Below, piece by piece: positions 43,832 to 51,528 of a stretch of DNA of 64,000 bases. Each line of letters begins with the position of its first letter. Position 1 is the stretch's first letter. The stretch is from an uncultured Lachnospiraceae bacterium. GTDB lineage: Bacteria > Bacillota > Clostridia > Lachnospirales > Anaerotignaceae. The DNA lies in the NCBI GenBank assembly GCA_944383855.1, contig CALWRB010000017.1, forward strand, positions 62,001 through 126,000, in the 5' to 3' direction. The notes beneath the pieces are model-generated. The model saw only the letters and a list, made by a program, of their open reading frames with translations, was not told the DNA's origin and made no database searches. Both the position numbers and the translations under genes were made by a program.

Positions 43832-45187
43832 ATGAAAGTTGTAGTTGTAGGTGACGGGAAAGTGGGCGGCACGATCGCAAGGCTGCTCAGCGCGGAAGGC
43901 AACGATGTCATCGTGATTGATAAAAATACCAAGGCGCTCAATCAGGCGCAAAATACCATGGATATCATTGCCGTGGAAGGCAACGGCGCGAGCCTTTCCG
44001 TTTTGCAAAAAGCGGGGGTACGCAGTGCGGATTTAGTGATCGCGGCGACATCGGCGGATGAAGTGAATCTTTTGTGCTGCTTGTTTGCCAAAAAACTGGG
44101 GGCGGATAACACCATCGCGCGTGTGCGAAATCCCGAATATTTCTTCCAGATGGGTATGATCAAGGACGAATTGGGGCTTTCCATGGCGGTAAACCCGGAG
44201 ATGGCGGCGGCGCATGAGATCTCGAGGCTTTTGCGCTTTCCTTCGGCATTAAAAATAGAGCCATTTTGCAGAGGACGTGTGGAGCTGGTTGAGTTAAAAC
44301 TGCCCCAGGACAGCATTTTGGACGGCGTACCGCTGTATCAGCTGCCGAAACTGTTAAAAGTCAAAGTGTTGGTCTGCGCAGTGCAGCGCGGGAAAGAAGT
44401 ATTTATCCCGTCCGGTGATTTTGTGCTGCAAGGCGGGGATAAAATCAATATTACAGGTTCTCATGTGGAAACCGCGAGATTTTTCAAAGCGATCGGTATG
44501 TTCCGCGACAGCGTGAAATCCGTCATGATATTGGGCGGCGGTCGTGTGGCGTATTATCTGGCGAAAGAACTGATCCCGTTAAAGATTCGAGTCAAAATCA
44601 TCGAAATGGACCGCGAACGCTGTGAATACCTCTGCGAGGAGTTGCCGGAAGCCGTCATCATCAACGGGGACGGTACTGATAAAGAACTTTTGCTGGAAGA
44701 AGGCTTGGAAATGACGGACGCACTGGTCGCTTTGACCGGTATGGACGAGGAAAATATTGTAGTGTCGTTATACGCGAAAGCAAAACAGGTTTCCAAAGTC
44801 ATTGCGAAGATCAATAAAATTTCGTTCGATGAGATTTTGGACAGTCTGGATATTGACAGCTTTATTGCACCCAAAACCATCGCGGCAAATAATATCGTAC
44901 GTTTTGTACGTGCGATGCAAAACTCTTACGGCAGCAATGTGGAAACGCTGCATCGGCTGATCAATGAGCAGGTGGAAGCACTGGAATTTATCGTAAGAGC
45001 CAATTCGCCTGTGGTAGGGATTCCGTTGAAGGATTTAAAGACGAAAAAGGGGCTTTTGATCGCGACGATCATTCGCGGCGGAAAAATCATTATCCCCGGC
45101 GGTGAGGATGCGATGGAAGCGGACGATCATGTGGTCGTCGTTACCATGGAGCACACATTCTATGATTTGAAGGATATTTTGAAATAA
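43832..45187 (+). CDS. trkA: Potassium uptake regulator TrkA (two RCK modules)
   Basis: Peripheral membrane subunit that gates the TrkH potassium channel; 451 residues. Two tandem NAD-binding RCK_N/RCK_C units: the first opens with MKVVVVGDGKVGGTIARLL and VIDKN, the second near residue 230 with VMILGGGRVAYYLAKEL and EMDRERC. RCK_C ends with MEADDHVVVVT. A plain full-length TrkA, unlike the half-size KtrA. ATG follows CAGGAGGG. It is 30 bp from trkH. Confidence 0.94.
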   Translation: MKVVVVGDGKVGGTIARLLSAEGNDVIVIDKNTKALNQAQNTMDIIAVEGNGASLSVLQKAGVRSADLVIAATSADEVNLLCCLFAKKLGADNTIARVRNPEYFFQMGMIKDELGLSMAVNPEMAAAHEISRLLRFPSALKIEPFCRGRVELVELKLPQDSILDGVPLYQLPKLLKVKVLVCAVQRGKEVFIPSGDFVLQGGDKINITGSHVETARFFKAIGMFRDSVKSVMILGGGRVAYYLAKELIPLKIRVKIIEMDRERCEYLCEELPEAVIINGDGTDKELLLEEGLEMTDALVALTGMDEENIVVSLYAKAKQVSKVIAKINKISFDEILDSLDIDSFIAPKTIAANNIVRFVRAMQNSYGSNVETLHRLINEQVEALEFIVRANSPVVGIPLKDLKTKKGLLIATIIRGGKIIIPGGEDAMEADDHVVVVTMEHTFYDLKDILK

Positions 45188-45217
45188 CGCAAAATAAGCA
45201 TATGAGGTTTGAGTGCA

Positions 45218-46669
45218 ATGAATTATCGAATGATTTCTTATGTATTGGGAAATATTTTGCGGGTAGAGGGCATGCTGATGCTCCCTTCTGCTTTGGTTTC
45301 GCTGTATTTCGGTGAAAGAGCGGAGTTTCGTGCTTTTGCGGGCGTGATCGCGTTTTTATTGATATTCGGCACGTTGGTGGAAGGCGGGGAGCCGAAGGAA
45401 AAACGCATTTACGGCAGAGAAGGCTTTGTGATCGTATCGCTTTCCTGGGTACTGATGTCCGTTTTCGGCGCGATGCCGTTTTTTATCAGCGGCAGTATTG
45501 ACGGGTATGTCAACTGCTTGTTTGAAACGATATCCGGCTTTACCACAACGGGCGCATCTATCCTGACGGAAATTGAATCTTTGCCGAAGGGTATTTTATT
45601 CTGGCGCAGTTTTACGCACTGGATCGGCGGTATGGGTATTTTGATCTTTATGCTCGCGATACTGCCGATGGGTGATGACCGCTCTATGTATATCATGCGT
45701 GCGGAAGCGCCGGGTCCGATGGTCAGCAAACTGGTGCCGAAGGTCAAATCCACCGCAAAAGGATTGTATATGATCTATATTATTTTGACATTCGCCGAGA
45801 TCATGCTGCTTTTTTTAGGCGGTATGCCGATATTTGACAGCGTGGTCAATGCGTTCGCGACGGCGGGAACGGGTGGTTTTTCCATTAAAAACGCGAGTAT
45901 CGCCGCATATAACAATGCATATTTTGAATATGTGATTACCATTTTTATGATACTGTTCAGCATCAACTTTAATCTGTTTTATCTGCTGTGCATTCGTGAC
46001 TTTAAAGATGTATTCAAAAATGAGGAGCTGCGGTTTTTCTTCGCGATCATTGCGTTGGCAACGATCCTGATCACGTTGGATATTTCCAGAAATTACGAAA
46101 CGATAGAGATGGCATTCCGCCATGCGGTATTCCAAGTGGCATCTGTCATCAGTACGACGGGATTTGTGACGGCGAATTTTGAGGTGTGGCCGGAATTTTC
46201 CAAAACGGTTTTGGTCTGCATTATGATCATCGGCGCCTGCGGCGGTTCCACCGGCGGCGGTATCAAGGTATCCAGATTTATTATTTTGCTGAAGATGGTA
46301 TTGCAGGAGATCCGCAGGATCGTTCACCCCAGATCGGTCAATGTCATCAAACTGGACGGATACCGTGTGGAAAATGATGTGATACACGGTGTAACGGCGT
46401 ATTTGATCGTATATCTATTTTTGGTATTTGCCTCATTTTTGTTGATTTCTTTGGATAATTACGATTTTACGACTTCGTTGACGTCGGTATTGACCTGTAT
46501 GAGTAATGTGGGTCCCGGTTTGGCAAAAGTTGGTCCCGTGGAAAACTTTTCCTTCTTCTCTGCGTTTTCCAAAATTGTGCTTTGTCTGGATATGATTTTG
46601 GGCAGGCTGGAGATTTTCCCGATTATTATGCTGTTTTTCCCTTCTATCTGGAGAAAGGGATATATGTAA
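45218..46669 (+). CDS. trkH: Potassium uptake membrane protein TrkH
   Basis: Ion-conducting subunit, 483 residues, about ten or more TM segments with four filter-loop repeats. SGFTTTGAS in the first pore loop and similar loops (ATAGTGGFS, VISTTGFVTANF, SNVGPGL) give the selectivity-filter glycines. A cytosolic loop with VHPRSVNVIKLDG follows GACGGSTGGGIK. ATG 45218 is chosen since GAGG has a 10-nt spacer; TTG 45209 abuts it. Forms an operon with trkA. The left end of the inverted-repeat module begins 21 bp after its stop. Confidence 0.94.
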   Translation: MNYRMISYVLGNILRVEGMLMLPSALVSLYFGERAEFRAFAGVIAFLLIFGTLVEGGEPKEKRIYGREGFVIVSLSWVLMSVFGAMPFFISGSIDGYVNCLFETISGFTTTGASILTEIESLPKGILFWRSFTHWIGGMGILIFMLAILPMGDDRSMYIMRAEAPGPMVSKLVPKVKSTAKGLYMIYIILTFAEIMLLFLGGMPIFDSVVNAFATAGTGGFSIKNASIAAYNNAYFEYVITIFMILFSINFNLFYLLCIRDFKDVFKNEELRFFFAIIALATILITLDISRNYETIEMAFRHAVFQVASVISTTGFVTANFEVWPEFSKTVLVCIMIIGACGGSTGGGIKVSRFIILLKMVLQEIRRIVHPRSVNVIKLDGYRVENDVIHGVTAYLIVYLFLVFASFLLISLDNYDFTTSLTSVLTCMSNVGPGLAKVGPVENFSFFSAFSKIVLCLDMILGRLEIFPIIMLFFPSIWRKGYM

Positions 46670-46715
46670 TACGGTTTTTCAAAGACACAGAAAACGCCTC
46701 CGCCGCAAAAGGGAC

Positions 46716-46735
46716 GGCGTTCATAAGACAGTTAA
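46716..46735 (+). repeat. Left inverted repeat of the candidate element
   Basis: GGCGTTCATAAGACAGTTAA. The core ATAAGACAGT (46723-46732) is perfectly repeated in reverse at 47392-47401. Confidence 0.6.
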
Positions 46736-46784
46736 CAGACACAGTAGTTTGCTCTGCTGTGTCTGTTCTTGTATTATTTTCTGT
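46735..46784 (+). terminator. Terminator-like hairpin downstream of trkH
   Basis: ACAGACACAG and CTGTGTCTGT form a perfect 10-bp stem, followed by TTCTTGTATTATTTTC. Within the left part of the candidate element. Confidence 0.6.
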
Positions 46785-46841
46785 TATGTGATAATATGGA
46801 ACGAAACAGACCTATAAATCGAAATTTAAGGAGGAAATAAT

Positions 46842-47168
46842 TTGAGCATAACGGTTAACATATACTACTCCGGCAAAAATGGTGCTGCCCGTAAGTTTGC
46901 CGAAGAAATGGTGTCAAGCGGCACTGTTGCTGCGATCCGCGATGAAAAAGGGAATCTTCAATATGAGTATTTTTATCCCGTGGAGGATACCGAAACAGTT
47001 CTGCTGATTGACAGTTGGGTAAATCAGGATGCTATTGACATGCACCATCGCACACCGATGATGCAGAAGATCATGGAGCTTCGGGATAAATATGATCTAC
47101 ATATGTCAGTTTTGCGGTTTGTTTCGGACGATGTGCCACAAGCAGACAATTCGTTCATTCGGAAATGA
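46842..47168 (+). CDS. Antibiotic-biosynthesis-monooxygenase (ABM) domain protein
   Basis: 108 residues, cytosolic; a dimeric ferredoxin-like ABM fold is likely. Pattern: VNIYYSG...ARKFAEEM, LQYEYFYPVED.ETVLLIDSWVNQDAIDMHH.TPMM..I..L..KY. Similar to YgiN-like quinol monooxygenases, but activity is not provable. The start is TTG at 46842 with AAGGAGG 8 nt upstream; there is no in-frame ATG early in the gene. It is the only gene inside the inverted-repeat module and looks like an acquired gene. Confidence 0.8.
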   Translation: MSITVNIYYSGKNGAARKFAEEMVSSGTVAAIRDEKGNLQYEYFYPVEDTETVLLIDSWVNQDAIDMHHRTPMMQKIMELRDKYDLHMSVLRFVSDDVPQADNSFIRK

Positions 47169-47404
47169 AAAAAATGCACCGACAAATCCCTGTTTGTCGA
47201 ACAGACTAATGGCGCACTTCTATACTGGTTGACCCCGTATGTGCGCTCTGCGAGGCGTAACGCCCGGGAAGTGTCCGGGGCGTTTTCCGTCACTGCATTC
47301 CGAACAAGGGACTGTATCCCTTGCGCTGCTTTGCGGATATCCTCTTAATGCAAAATTCGTGACCACTTTTGTCACGAATTTTGCATATTTTACTGTCTTA
47401 TAAA
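47169..47404 (+). other. Hairpin-rich noncoding region after the ABM gene
   Basis: Four successive perfect or near-perfect hairpins: CGACAAA/TTTGTCG (47180-47199), AACGCCCGG/CCGGGGCGTT (47259-47284), CAAGGGA/TCCCTTG (47305-47323), and a perfect 16-bp stem ATGCAAAATTCGTGAC/GTCACGAATTTTGCAT (47348-47386, loop CACTTTT). Only some have T runs. No open frame is convincing. It may be a structured RNA, stacked terminators or an element end. Confidence 0.5.
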
Positions 47405-47408
47405 CACC
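47389..47408 (-). repeat. Right inverted repeat of the candidate element
   Basis: On the minus strand GGTGTTTATAAGACAGTAAA, matching the left repeat at 17 of 20 positions. Confidence 0.6.
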
Positions 47409-47434
47409 CCGCTAATGGGCGGGGGCGTTTTTTT
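47405..47434 (+). terminator. Intrinsic terminator at the right end of the element
   Basis: CCCCGC (47407-47412) and GCGGGG (47419-47424), then GCG and T7. Confidence 0.75.
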
Positions 47435-47465
47435 GCATAAGAGAATGGAAAAGAAAAAATTTATC

Positions 47466-47494
47466 TTGACAAATCATAAAAAAAAGGGCAAAAT
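47466..47494 (+). promoter_or_regulatory. Promoter for tRNA-Pro
   Basis: TTGACA (47466-47471), 17 bp, CAAAAT (47489-47494), 18 bp before the tRNA. A TAGTAT at 47494-47499 is an alternative -10. Confidence 0.5.
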
Positions 47495-47512
47495 AGTATT
47501 GCTGTGAAATAA

Positions 47513-47586
47513 CGAGGCGTGGCTCAGCTTGGTAGAGCGCTACATTCGGGATGTAGAGGTCGCGTGTTCAAATCACGTCGCCTCGA
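47513..47586 (+). tRNA. tRNA-Pro (anticodon CGG)
   Basis: Full cloverleaf: acceptor CGAGGCG (47513-47519) with CGCCTCG (47579-47585), D arm with GCTC..GAGC, anticodon stem CTACA/TGTAG with loop TTCGGGA giving anticodon CGG, and T arm GCGTG TTCAAAT CACGT. Discriminator base A at 47586; CCA is not encoded. It reads CCG proline codons. tRNA genes are common integration sites, and the inverted-repeat module ends about 80 bp upstream. Confidence 0.95.
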
Positions 47587-47599
47587 TTTTCAGCTTTTG

Positions 47600-47634
47600 A
47601 CTGCACAGGATCATATCCTTGTGCAGTTTTTTTG
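47600..47634 (+). terminator. Intrinsic terminator after tRNA-Pro
   Basis: ACTGCACA..GGAT paired with ATCC..TGTGCAGT, then T7. Confidence 0.85.
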
Positions 47635-47696
47635 ATTTGCCGAAAACGCGCCGTTGCTTTTTTGGGAAAAAAGCGCCCGCGGTACAAAAAGAACGC

Positions 47697-47729
47697 AAAA
47701 AAGCGTACTGATCGCCGTACGCTTTTTTT
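47697..47729. terminator. Bidirectional hairpin terminator for the Crp-like gene
   Basis: AAAAAAGCGTAC and GTACGCTTTTTTT with loop TGATCGCC, between tRNA-Pro and the minus-strand Crp-like gene. Confidence 0.75.
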
Positions 47730-47751
47730 CTGTTTCGCAAATGTGAAAAAC

Positions 47752-48111
47752 TCAATCATGCAAAAATCCCATATCCCTGAAATTCTGCAACAGCTGCGCG
47801 TGGAAAAAACAGCAGCCATAGCAGGGGTAGAGCATCATATGCCCATCAAACAATAATAATTTCGTCTGCGTGCGGACGGACAGCGGCGCTTCCTCTTTTT
47901 TCGGCAGCAGAAAGACCTGCCCGACAGAAAGCCCGTCTACTTCTCCCTCGATCAGACACCCTGCCTGCTCCGCTTTTTCTGCATGGATCTTGCTGCCGGG
48001 GTCAAACATCTTTATTTCGCCGCAAAAGCAGTCCATCATGGTTTCGATGCCGTTGGTATCAATGGCATGAAACATAGGCAGATGGAGTAATTCTTCCGCT
48101 GATAGTTTCAT
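47752..48111 (-). CDS. Crp/Fnr-like cyclic-nucleotide-binding-fold protein without HTH
   Basis: 119 residues. The first ~75 residues match the start of Crp/Fnr sensor domains: LPMFHAIDTNGIETMMDCF...IKMFDPGSKIHAEKAEQAGCLIEGEV. The cyclic-nucleotide phosphate-binding cassette is not conserved, and the protein ends (FRDMGFLHD) where the dimer helix would begin, so the DNA-binding domain is absent. Five or six Cys lie in the second half and N-terminal part, including PCYGCCFF. ATG 48111 follows AAAGGTG. Either a deliberate stand-alone sensor or a truncated Crp; a terminator right after it shows that it is a defined transcription unit. Confidence 0.7.
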   Translation of the reverse strand: MKLSAEELLHLPMFHAIDTNGIETMMDCFCGEIKMFDPGSKIHAEKAEQAGCLIEGEVDGLSVGQVFLLPKKEEAPLSVRTQTKLLLFDGHMMLYPCYGCCFFHAQLLQNFRDMGFLHD

Positions 48112-48166
48112 ATTTGTCACCTTTCTTTCTTCGAGATTGTAGCACGAAAAGGATTTTTCTGTCAAC

Positions 48167-48195
48167 TTGTTTGCGGGCGGGAAATGTAGTATAAT
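48167..48195 (+). promoter_or_regulatory. Promoter for the MBL-fold gene
   Basis: TTGTTT (48167-48172), 17 bp, TATAAT (48190-48195), with a ~93-nt leader to the ATG at 48295. Confidence 0.65.
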
Positions 48196-48294
48196 CATAC
48201 TGATATGAATGTACGAAAAAATACCTTTCTTTCTAAAAAAAGCAAGATAGGCGTTTTTTCGGGGGAGTATTTGGCTGCGGAAAGGAAGATCACT

Positions 48295-49083
48295 ATGAAG
48301 CTGACGGTTCTGACGGACAACAATACTTACATTGATGCCTATTTCAAGGGAGAACCCGCGCTTTCCTTTTATCTGGAGTGCGAAGGCAGAAAGTTTCTGT
48401 TTGACACGGGATATTCCGATGTGTTTTTGGAAAATGCGGAAAAAATGGGAATTTCCTTGGCAAACTTAGACGGTATCATACTCTCTCACGGGCATAATGA
48501 CCATACGGGAGGTCTGGCATACCTGCCGCCGATGCCGCAGACTTTTTTATTGGCACACCCGCAGGTGTTTGAGGAAAAGGTGTTAGGCAAAGAAGATGTC
48601 GGCAGCCCGCTGAGCCGCAAGGAGTGCGAGGAGAGGTTCCAGCTGCGGCTGAGCAAGGAGCCTTACGCACTGACGGAAAAGCTGACTTATCTGGGGGAGA
48701 TCCCCGTTTCTTGTGAATTTGAACCAAGAACTCCGATCGGCAGCAGCGGCGGGAAAGAGGACCTTTTATTCGACGACACGGCACTTGCCTACCGTACGGA
48801 ACAGGGGTTATTTATCATTACGGGGTGTTCCCACAGCGGGATCTGCAATATTATGGAATATGCGAAAAAAGTCTGCAAAGAATCGCGTATCGTCGGGGTG
48901 ATCGGTGGGTTTCACCTGTTGGAAACGGGAGAACGGCTGCAAAAGACCATTGCCTATTTTCAACAAAACCGTATCCGACAGCTTTATCCCTGTCACTGTG
49001 TTTCCTTTGCCGCAAAGGCAGAGATCCACACAAAATGCTGTGCGATACAGGAAGTTGGCTGCGGTATGATACTGGAGTTTTGA
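48295..49083 (+). CDS. Metallo-beta-lactamase-fold hydrolase
   Basis: 262 residues. Zinc-site SHGHNDHTGG (~63-72) with FDTG upstream, a second metal region TGCSHSGICNI, and late YPCHCVS. This pattern belongs to the group annotated as dihydropterin-phosphate synthase-like MBL proteins; the substrate is unknown. AAAGGAAG precedes ATG 48295; an in-frame ATG at 48205 sits at the transcription start and has no ribosome binding site. Monocistronic, with a terminator. Confidence 0.85.
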   Translation: MKLTVLTDNNTYIDAYFKGEPALSFYLECEGRKFLFDTGYSDVFLENAEKMGISLANLDGIILSHGHNDHTGGLAYLPPMPQTFLLAHPQVFEEKVLGKEDVGSPLSRKECEERFQLRLSKEPYALTEKLTYLGEIPVSCEFEPRTPIGSSGGKEDLLFDDTALAYRTEQGLFIITGCSHSGICNIMEYAKKVCKESRIVGVIGGFHLLETGERLQKTIAYFQQNRIRQLYPCHCVSFAAKAEIHTKCCAIQEVGCGMILEF

Positions 49084-49095
49084 ACGGATAGAAAA

Positions 49096-49132
49096 AAAGA
49101 AGCTGTTTTTAGGGACAGCTTCTTCTTTTTTT
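49096..49132 (+). terminator. Intrinsic terminator after the MBL gene
   Basis: AGAAGCTGT (49099-49107) and ACAGCTTCT (49115-49123), then TCTTTTTTT. Confidence 0.8.
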
Positions 49133-49194
49133 GCCAAAAACAGAAACAAAAACCTGTCCTGCGGAATATAGTAACAGTGAAAGGAGGCTATGAT

Positions 49195-49467
49195 GTGTGG
49201 AAAGAATGGAAAGTAAGATTAAAAAATCCGGTGTTTTGGATCGGTTTATGCGGTGTTATTATGACGGCGACAGGTGCAAAACCGGAGATGTTTACCAGCT
49301 GGGGGATTTTGGCACAGACGGTAAAAGGTATTTTTGCAAATCCGTTTTTGCTTGGTACGACCATTTTGGCGGTCATTGGTGTATGCGCGAATCCAGTAGC
49401 GCAAGAACAGAAACTGAGTATAGAAGCGGTAAAGCAGAATCAGCAGAAAGGAGAAGATGATACTTGA
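49195..49467 (+). CDS. Phage-type holin (phi LC3 family)
   Basis: 90 residues with two hydrophobic helices (~12-32 and ~45-65), a short loop, and a polar C terminus. VRLKNPVFWIGLCGVIMTATG and NPFLLGTTILAVIGV are characteristic of the phi LC3 holin family. Holins form membrane holes that release endolysin. GTG 49195 is chosen as start with AAGGAGG 7 nt upstream. The stop overlaps the TTG start of the amidase, so the two are coupled. No capsid, tail, terminase or integrase genes are near. Confidence 0.85.
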   Translation: MWKEWKVRLKNPVFWIGLCGVIMTATGAKPEMFTSWGILAQTVKGIFANPFLLGTTILAVIGVCANPVAQEQKLSIEAVKQNQQKGEDDT

Positions 49468-50207
49468 AGACCATTGCCATTGATGACGGGCACGGAAAGG
49501 AAACAGCGGGCAAACGCACACCGTTGTTTGCCGATGGCTCTTATCTGCGGGAAAATACGTTTAACGCGGCTGTCGCGCGCTATTTGGCGGAAGAATTAAG
49601 CCGTGTGGGTCTTCGTCCTTTCGCGGTGGCACCGGAGGAAGAAGATGTTCCCTTGGCGGTGCGTGTATCCCGTGCGAATCAGGCGAAAGCGGACCTATAT
49701 ATCAGCATTCATGCAAACGCTTTCGGTACAGGCTGGAACGATGCCAACGGTGTAGAAAGCTGGATCGAAACGGAGCCGAGTGAGGATACCCTGCGCCTGG
49801 GGCTGGCGGTACAAGCTGCGCTTGCCACACGCACTAAACTGACAAACCGCGGGCTGAAACGCAGTGCGGCGCTGTATGTGCTCAAACAGACGAATATGCC
49901 TGCTGTGTTGGTGGAATGCGGTTTTATGACCAATCGCAAGGAAGCAGAACTGCTCAAAAGCGACGCCTATCGCAGACTTTGTGCCGAGGCGATCTGTCAG
50001 GGTATCTGCGCGTATTTTGGTATCAGCTATGAGGAGGTGGAAGAAGTGAAACGCTACGAAAGCGTGGAGGAACTGCCTTACGGAAAAGAAACCATCAAAA
50101 AACTGATGGAAAAAGGAGTACTAAAGGGAAACGGCACAACAGGACTGAATCTGTCCGAAGATATGCTTCGCATTTTTATGGTGCTGGATTTGTTGAATTT
50201 ATTTTAA
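49464..50207 (+). CDS. N-acetylmuramoyl-L-alanine amidase, endolysin-like (Amidase_3)
   Basis: 247 residues, no signal peptide, as expected for an endolysin that exits through a holin. Amidase_3 domain (~1-175): zinc His10 in DDGHG, Glu in LRENTF, His in SIHANAF, and catalytic Glu in VECGFMTN. The C-terminal ~50 residues (ELPYGKETIKKLMEKGVLKG, NLSEDMLRI) match the short tail often found on Clostridia phage endolysins. The start is TTG 49464 with AAAGGAG upstream. Ends at a strong terminator. Confidence 0.88.
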   Translation: MKTIAIDDGHGKETAGKRTPLFADGSYLRENTFNAAVARYLAEELSRVGLRPFAVAPEEEDVPLAVRVSRANQAKADLYISIHANAFGTGWNDANGVESWIETEPSEDTLRLGLAVQAALATRTKLTNRGLKRSAALYVLKQTNMPAVLVECGFMTNRKEAELLKSDAYRRLCAEAICQGICAYFGISYEEVEEVKRYESVEELPYGKETIKKLMEKGVLKGNGTTGLNLSEDMLRIFMVLDLLNLF

Positions 50208-50228
50208 GTAAATCGAATATGGCGTCAA

Positions 50229-50263
50229 AAAAACCGCTGCAAACGATATTTTGCAGCGGTTTT
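50229..50263. terminator. Bidirectional terminator after the lysis pair
   Basis: AAACCGCTGCAAA (50231-50243) and TTTGCAGCGGTTT (50250-50262), a perfect 13-bp stem with loop CGATAT. Confidence 0.85.
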
Positions 50264-50276
50264 GATCAGAAAAGGA

Positions 50277-50936
50277 TCATTCGATGATTGTGCTCTCTAT
50301 CTCTGTGGCATCACAGTAAGAGATCAGAAGTTCTTTGGCTTCCTCTAACAGCGCGGGCAAATCCTGTGTGCCGTCAAAACTGTAATAGACCAGAAGAATT
50401 TGCCGGCAATGCTCGGTGATCATGGCACGGGTATTATCGCTGGTAGGGTTGCCAAAAGGACCGAGGGCATCAAACAGGGCAGGCAGGTACTCGATATTGA
50501 GCACATCTTTGCCGATTCCTTGGTAAGCTGTGCCCTCAGGGGCGCGTTTCCAGATAATATCTCCTTGCAGCGCGGCTATGTCGTATGTCCCCATGGAATA
50601 ACCCGAGCAGATAGAGAGGTAGTTATTGAGATCCACCACATTATTGATGAAATATAAACCGCGTTCTTTGGAGATGCGGCGGCACATCGCCTCGGCAGAG
50701 GAACGGTAACGGTTCGGTTCTTTACCAAGTGCTTTATAAGCGGCGCGGGTAGATTGTATTTTTTCGCGTTTGTTTGCCTGCGACAGTTCGACTTGAGATA
50801 ATTCGTCGATTTTTTGATGCATTTTTTGTAAAAGCCCTTCCGGAGAAGGCGCGGTTTTTACATGACATTGCACCACTCCAAGCGCTGCGCTCGGACAGCG
50901 CTCTTTGATCGATGCATCGATCTGTATTTGAATCAT
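50277..50936 (-). CDS. B3/B4 tRNA-binding domain protein
   Basis: 219 residues, a stand-alone version of the B3/B4 domain of the phenylalanyl-tRNA synthetase beta subunit. Typical pattern: RAAYKALGKEPNRYRSSAEAMCRRI, INNVVDLNNYLSICSGYSMGTYD, and a late NPTSDNTRAMIT. Such proteins may bind or edit aminoacyl-tRNA, but this is not proven. GAAAGGAG precedes ATG 50936. Last gene of the aspS operon on the minus strand, which fits a tRNA-related role. Confidence 0.88.
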   Translation of the reverse strand: MIQIQIDASIKERCPSAALGVVQCHVKTAPSPEGLLQKMHQKIDELSQVELSQANKREKIQSTRAAYKALGKEPNRYRSSAEAMCRRISKERGLYFINNVVDLNNYLSICSGYSMGTYDIAALQGDIIWKRAPEGTAYQGIGKDVLNIEYLPALFDALGPFGNPTSDNTRAMITEHCRQILLVYYSFDGTQDLPALLEEAKELLISYCDATEIESTIIE

Positions 50937-50969
50937 AAAAATCAGACTCCTTTCGGGAAAGAATCGTGG

Positions 50970-51446
50970 TTACTGCTTTGTAAAGTGCAGGAGATCGTCC
51001 TCTGTTTGTGTAACGGTGAATGAAATTTCATCACCGTAGGAAATCATGGCATAGGGTCCGTCTGAGGCAGTGTCCGTAAACGAAAGGGTATAGCCCAAAT
51101 TTTGCGGAAAGCCGCAGATGCTGCAGACGATCTTGCCGTCGTGTAAAAAGATGAGGTCTACCATACCTTCGCTGGCAGTTTCGTCTACGGCGCGGCTGTG
51201 CAAACCGAGGATCGCTTCTTTTTCTTCCCGGGATACATAGGGATCGAAGGTATAGAGCTTGTCCCATGCAAACGGAACCACTTCTTCCAGAGTGATGCTG
51301 TCCTGTGTGACTGCGTTGAGCGCATGGTTGAGAGAGCGGTTATGCAGATAGATCTGCGGGTTGCCGATCACAGGAAAAGAAAGTAGTATCAAAAAGACAA
51401 CGGCGATCAGCACGCGTCGCAAGGTCTTATTGAAGTGGATTTTCAT
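50970..51446 (-). CDS. Hypothetical membrane-anchored or secreted protein
   Basis: 158 residues. Basic N terminus (MKIHFNKTLRR) followed by a hydrophobic helix (~12-29), then an exported-looking domain with no family I recognise. Two Cys (CSICGF) could form a disulfide. AAAGGAGG precedes ATG 51446. It lies between aspS and the B3/B4 gene in one direction, with 33 bp to the latter, so it is likely co-transcribed with them. Confidence 0.65.
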   Translation of the reverse strand: MKIHFNKTLRRVLIAVVFLILLSFPVIGNPQIYLHNRSLNHALNAVTQDSITLEEVVPFAWDKLYTFDPYVSREEKEAILGLHSRAVDETASEGMVDLIFLHDGKIVCSICGFPQNLGYTLSFTDTASDGPYAMISYGDEISFTVTQTEDDLLHFTKQ

Positions 51447-51528
51447 AGGCGCCTCCTTTGGTGTTTTTATGATTATGGTTGATAAACAAATACCCATGCC
51501 GTTTTTTGGTGCAGCATGGGTAATGGTT

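Larger units (their letters stand above)
46691..47431. mobile_element. Candidate small inverted-repeat element carrying one gene
   Basis: About 740 bp between trkH and tRNA-Pro. The ends carry a 20-bp imperfect inverted repeat, GGYGTTYATAAGACAGTWAA (46716-46735 and, reversed, 47389-47408; 17 of 20 matched). Outside each repeat is a GC-rich hairpin ending in an outward GGCGTTTT (46691-46721 on the minus strand, 47407-47431 on the plus strand). Inside each repeat is another strong hairpin (46735-46766; 47348-47386). One gene (46842) lies within. No transposase and no clear target duplication are seen, so this is either a non-autonomous element or a decayed remnant. Confidence 0.45.

Noticed and set aside
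47513-47640. Integration site duplication at tRNA-Pro
   Set aside because: No repeat of the tRNA 3' end was seen downstream within the window.
48205-48294. Longer MBL protein starting at ATG 48205
   Set aside because: It would start within ~5 nt of the predicted transcription start without a ribosome binding site; ATG 48295 has AAAGGAAG and matches the fold's start.
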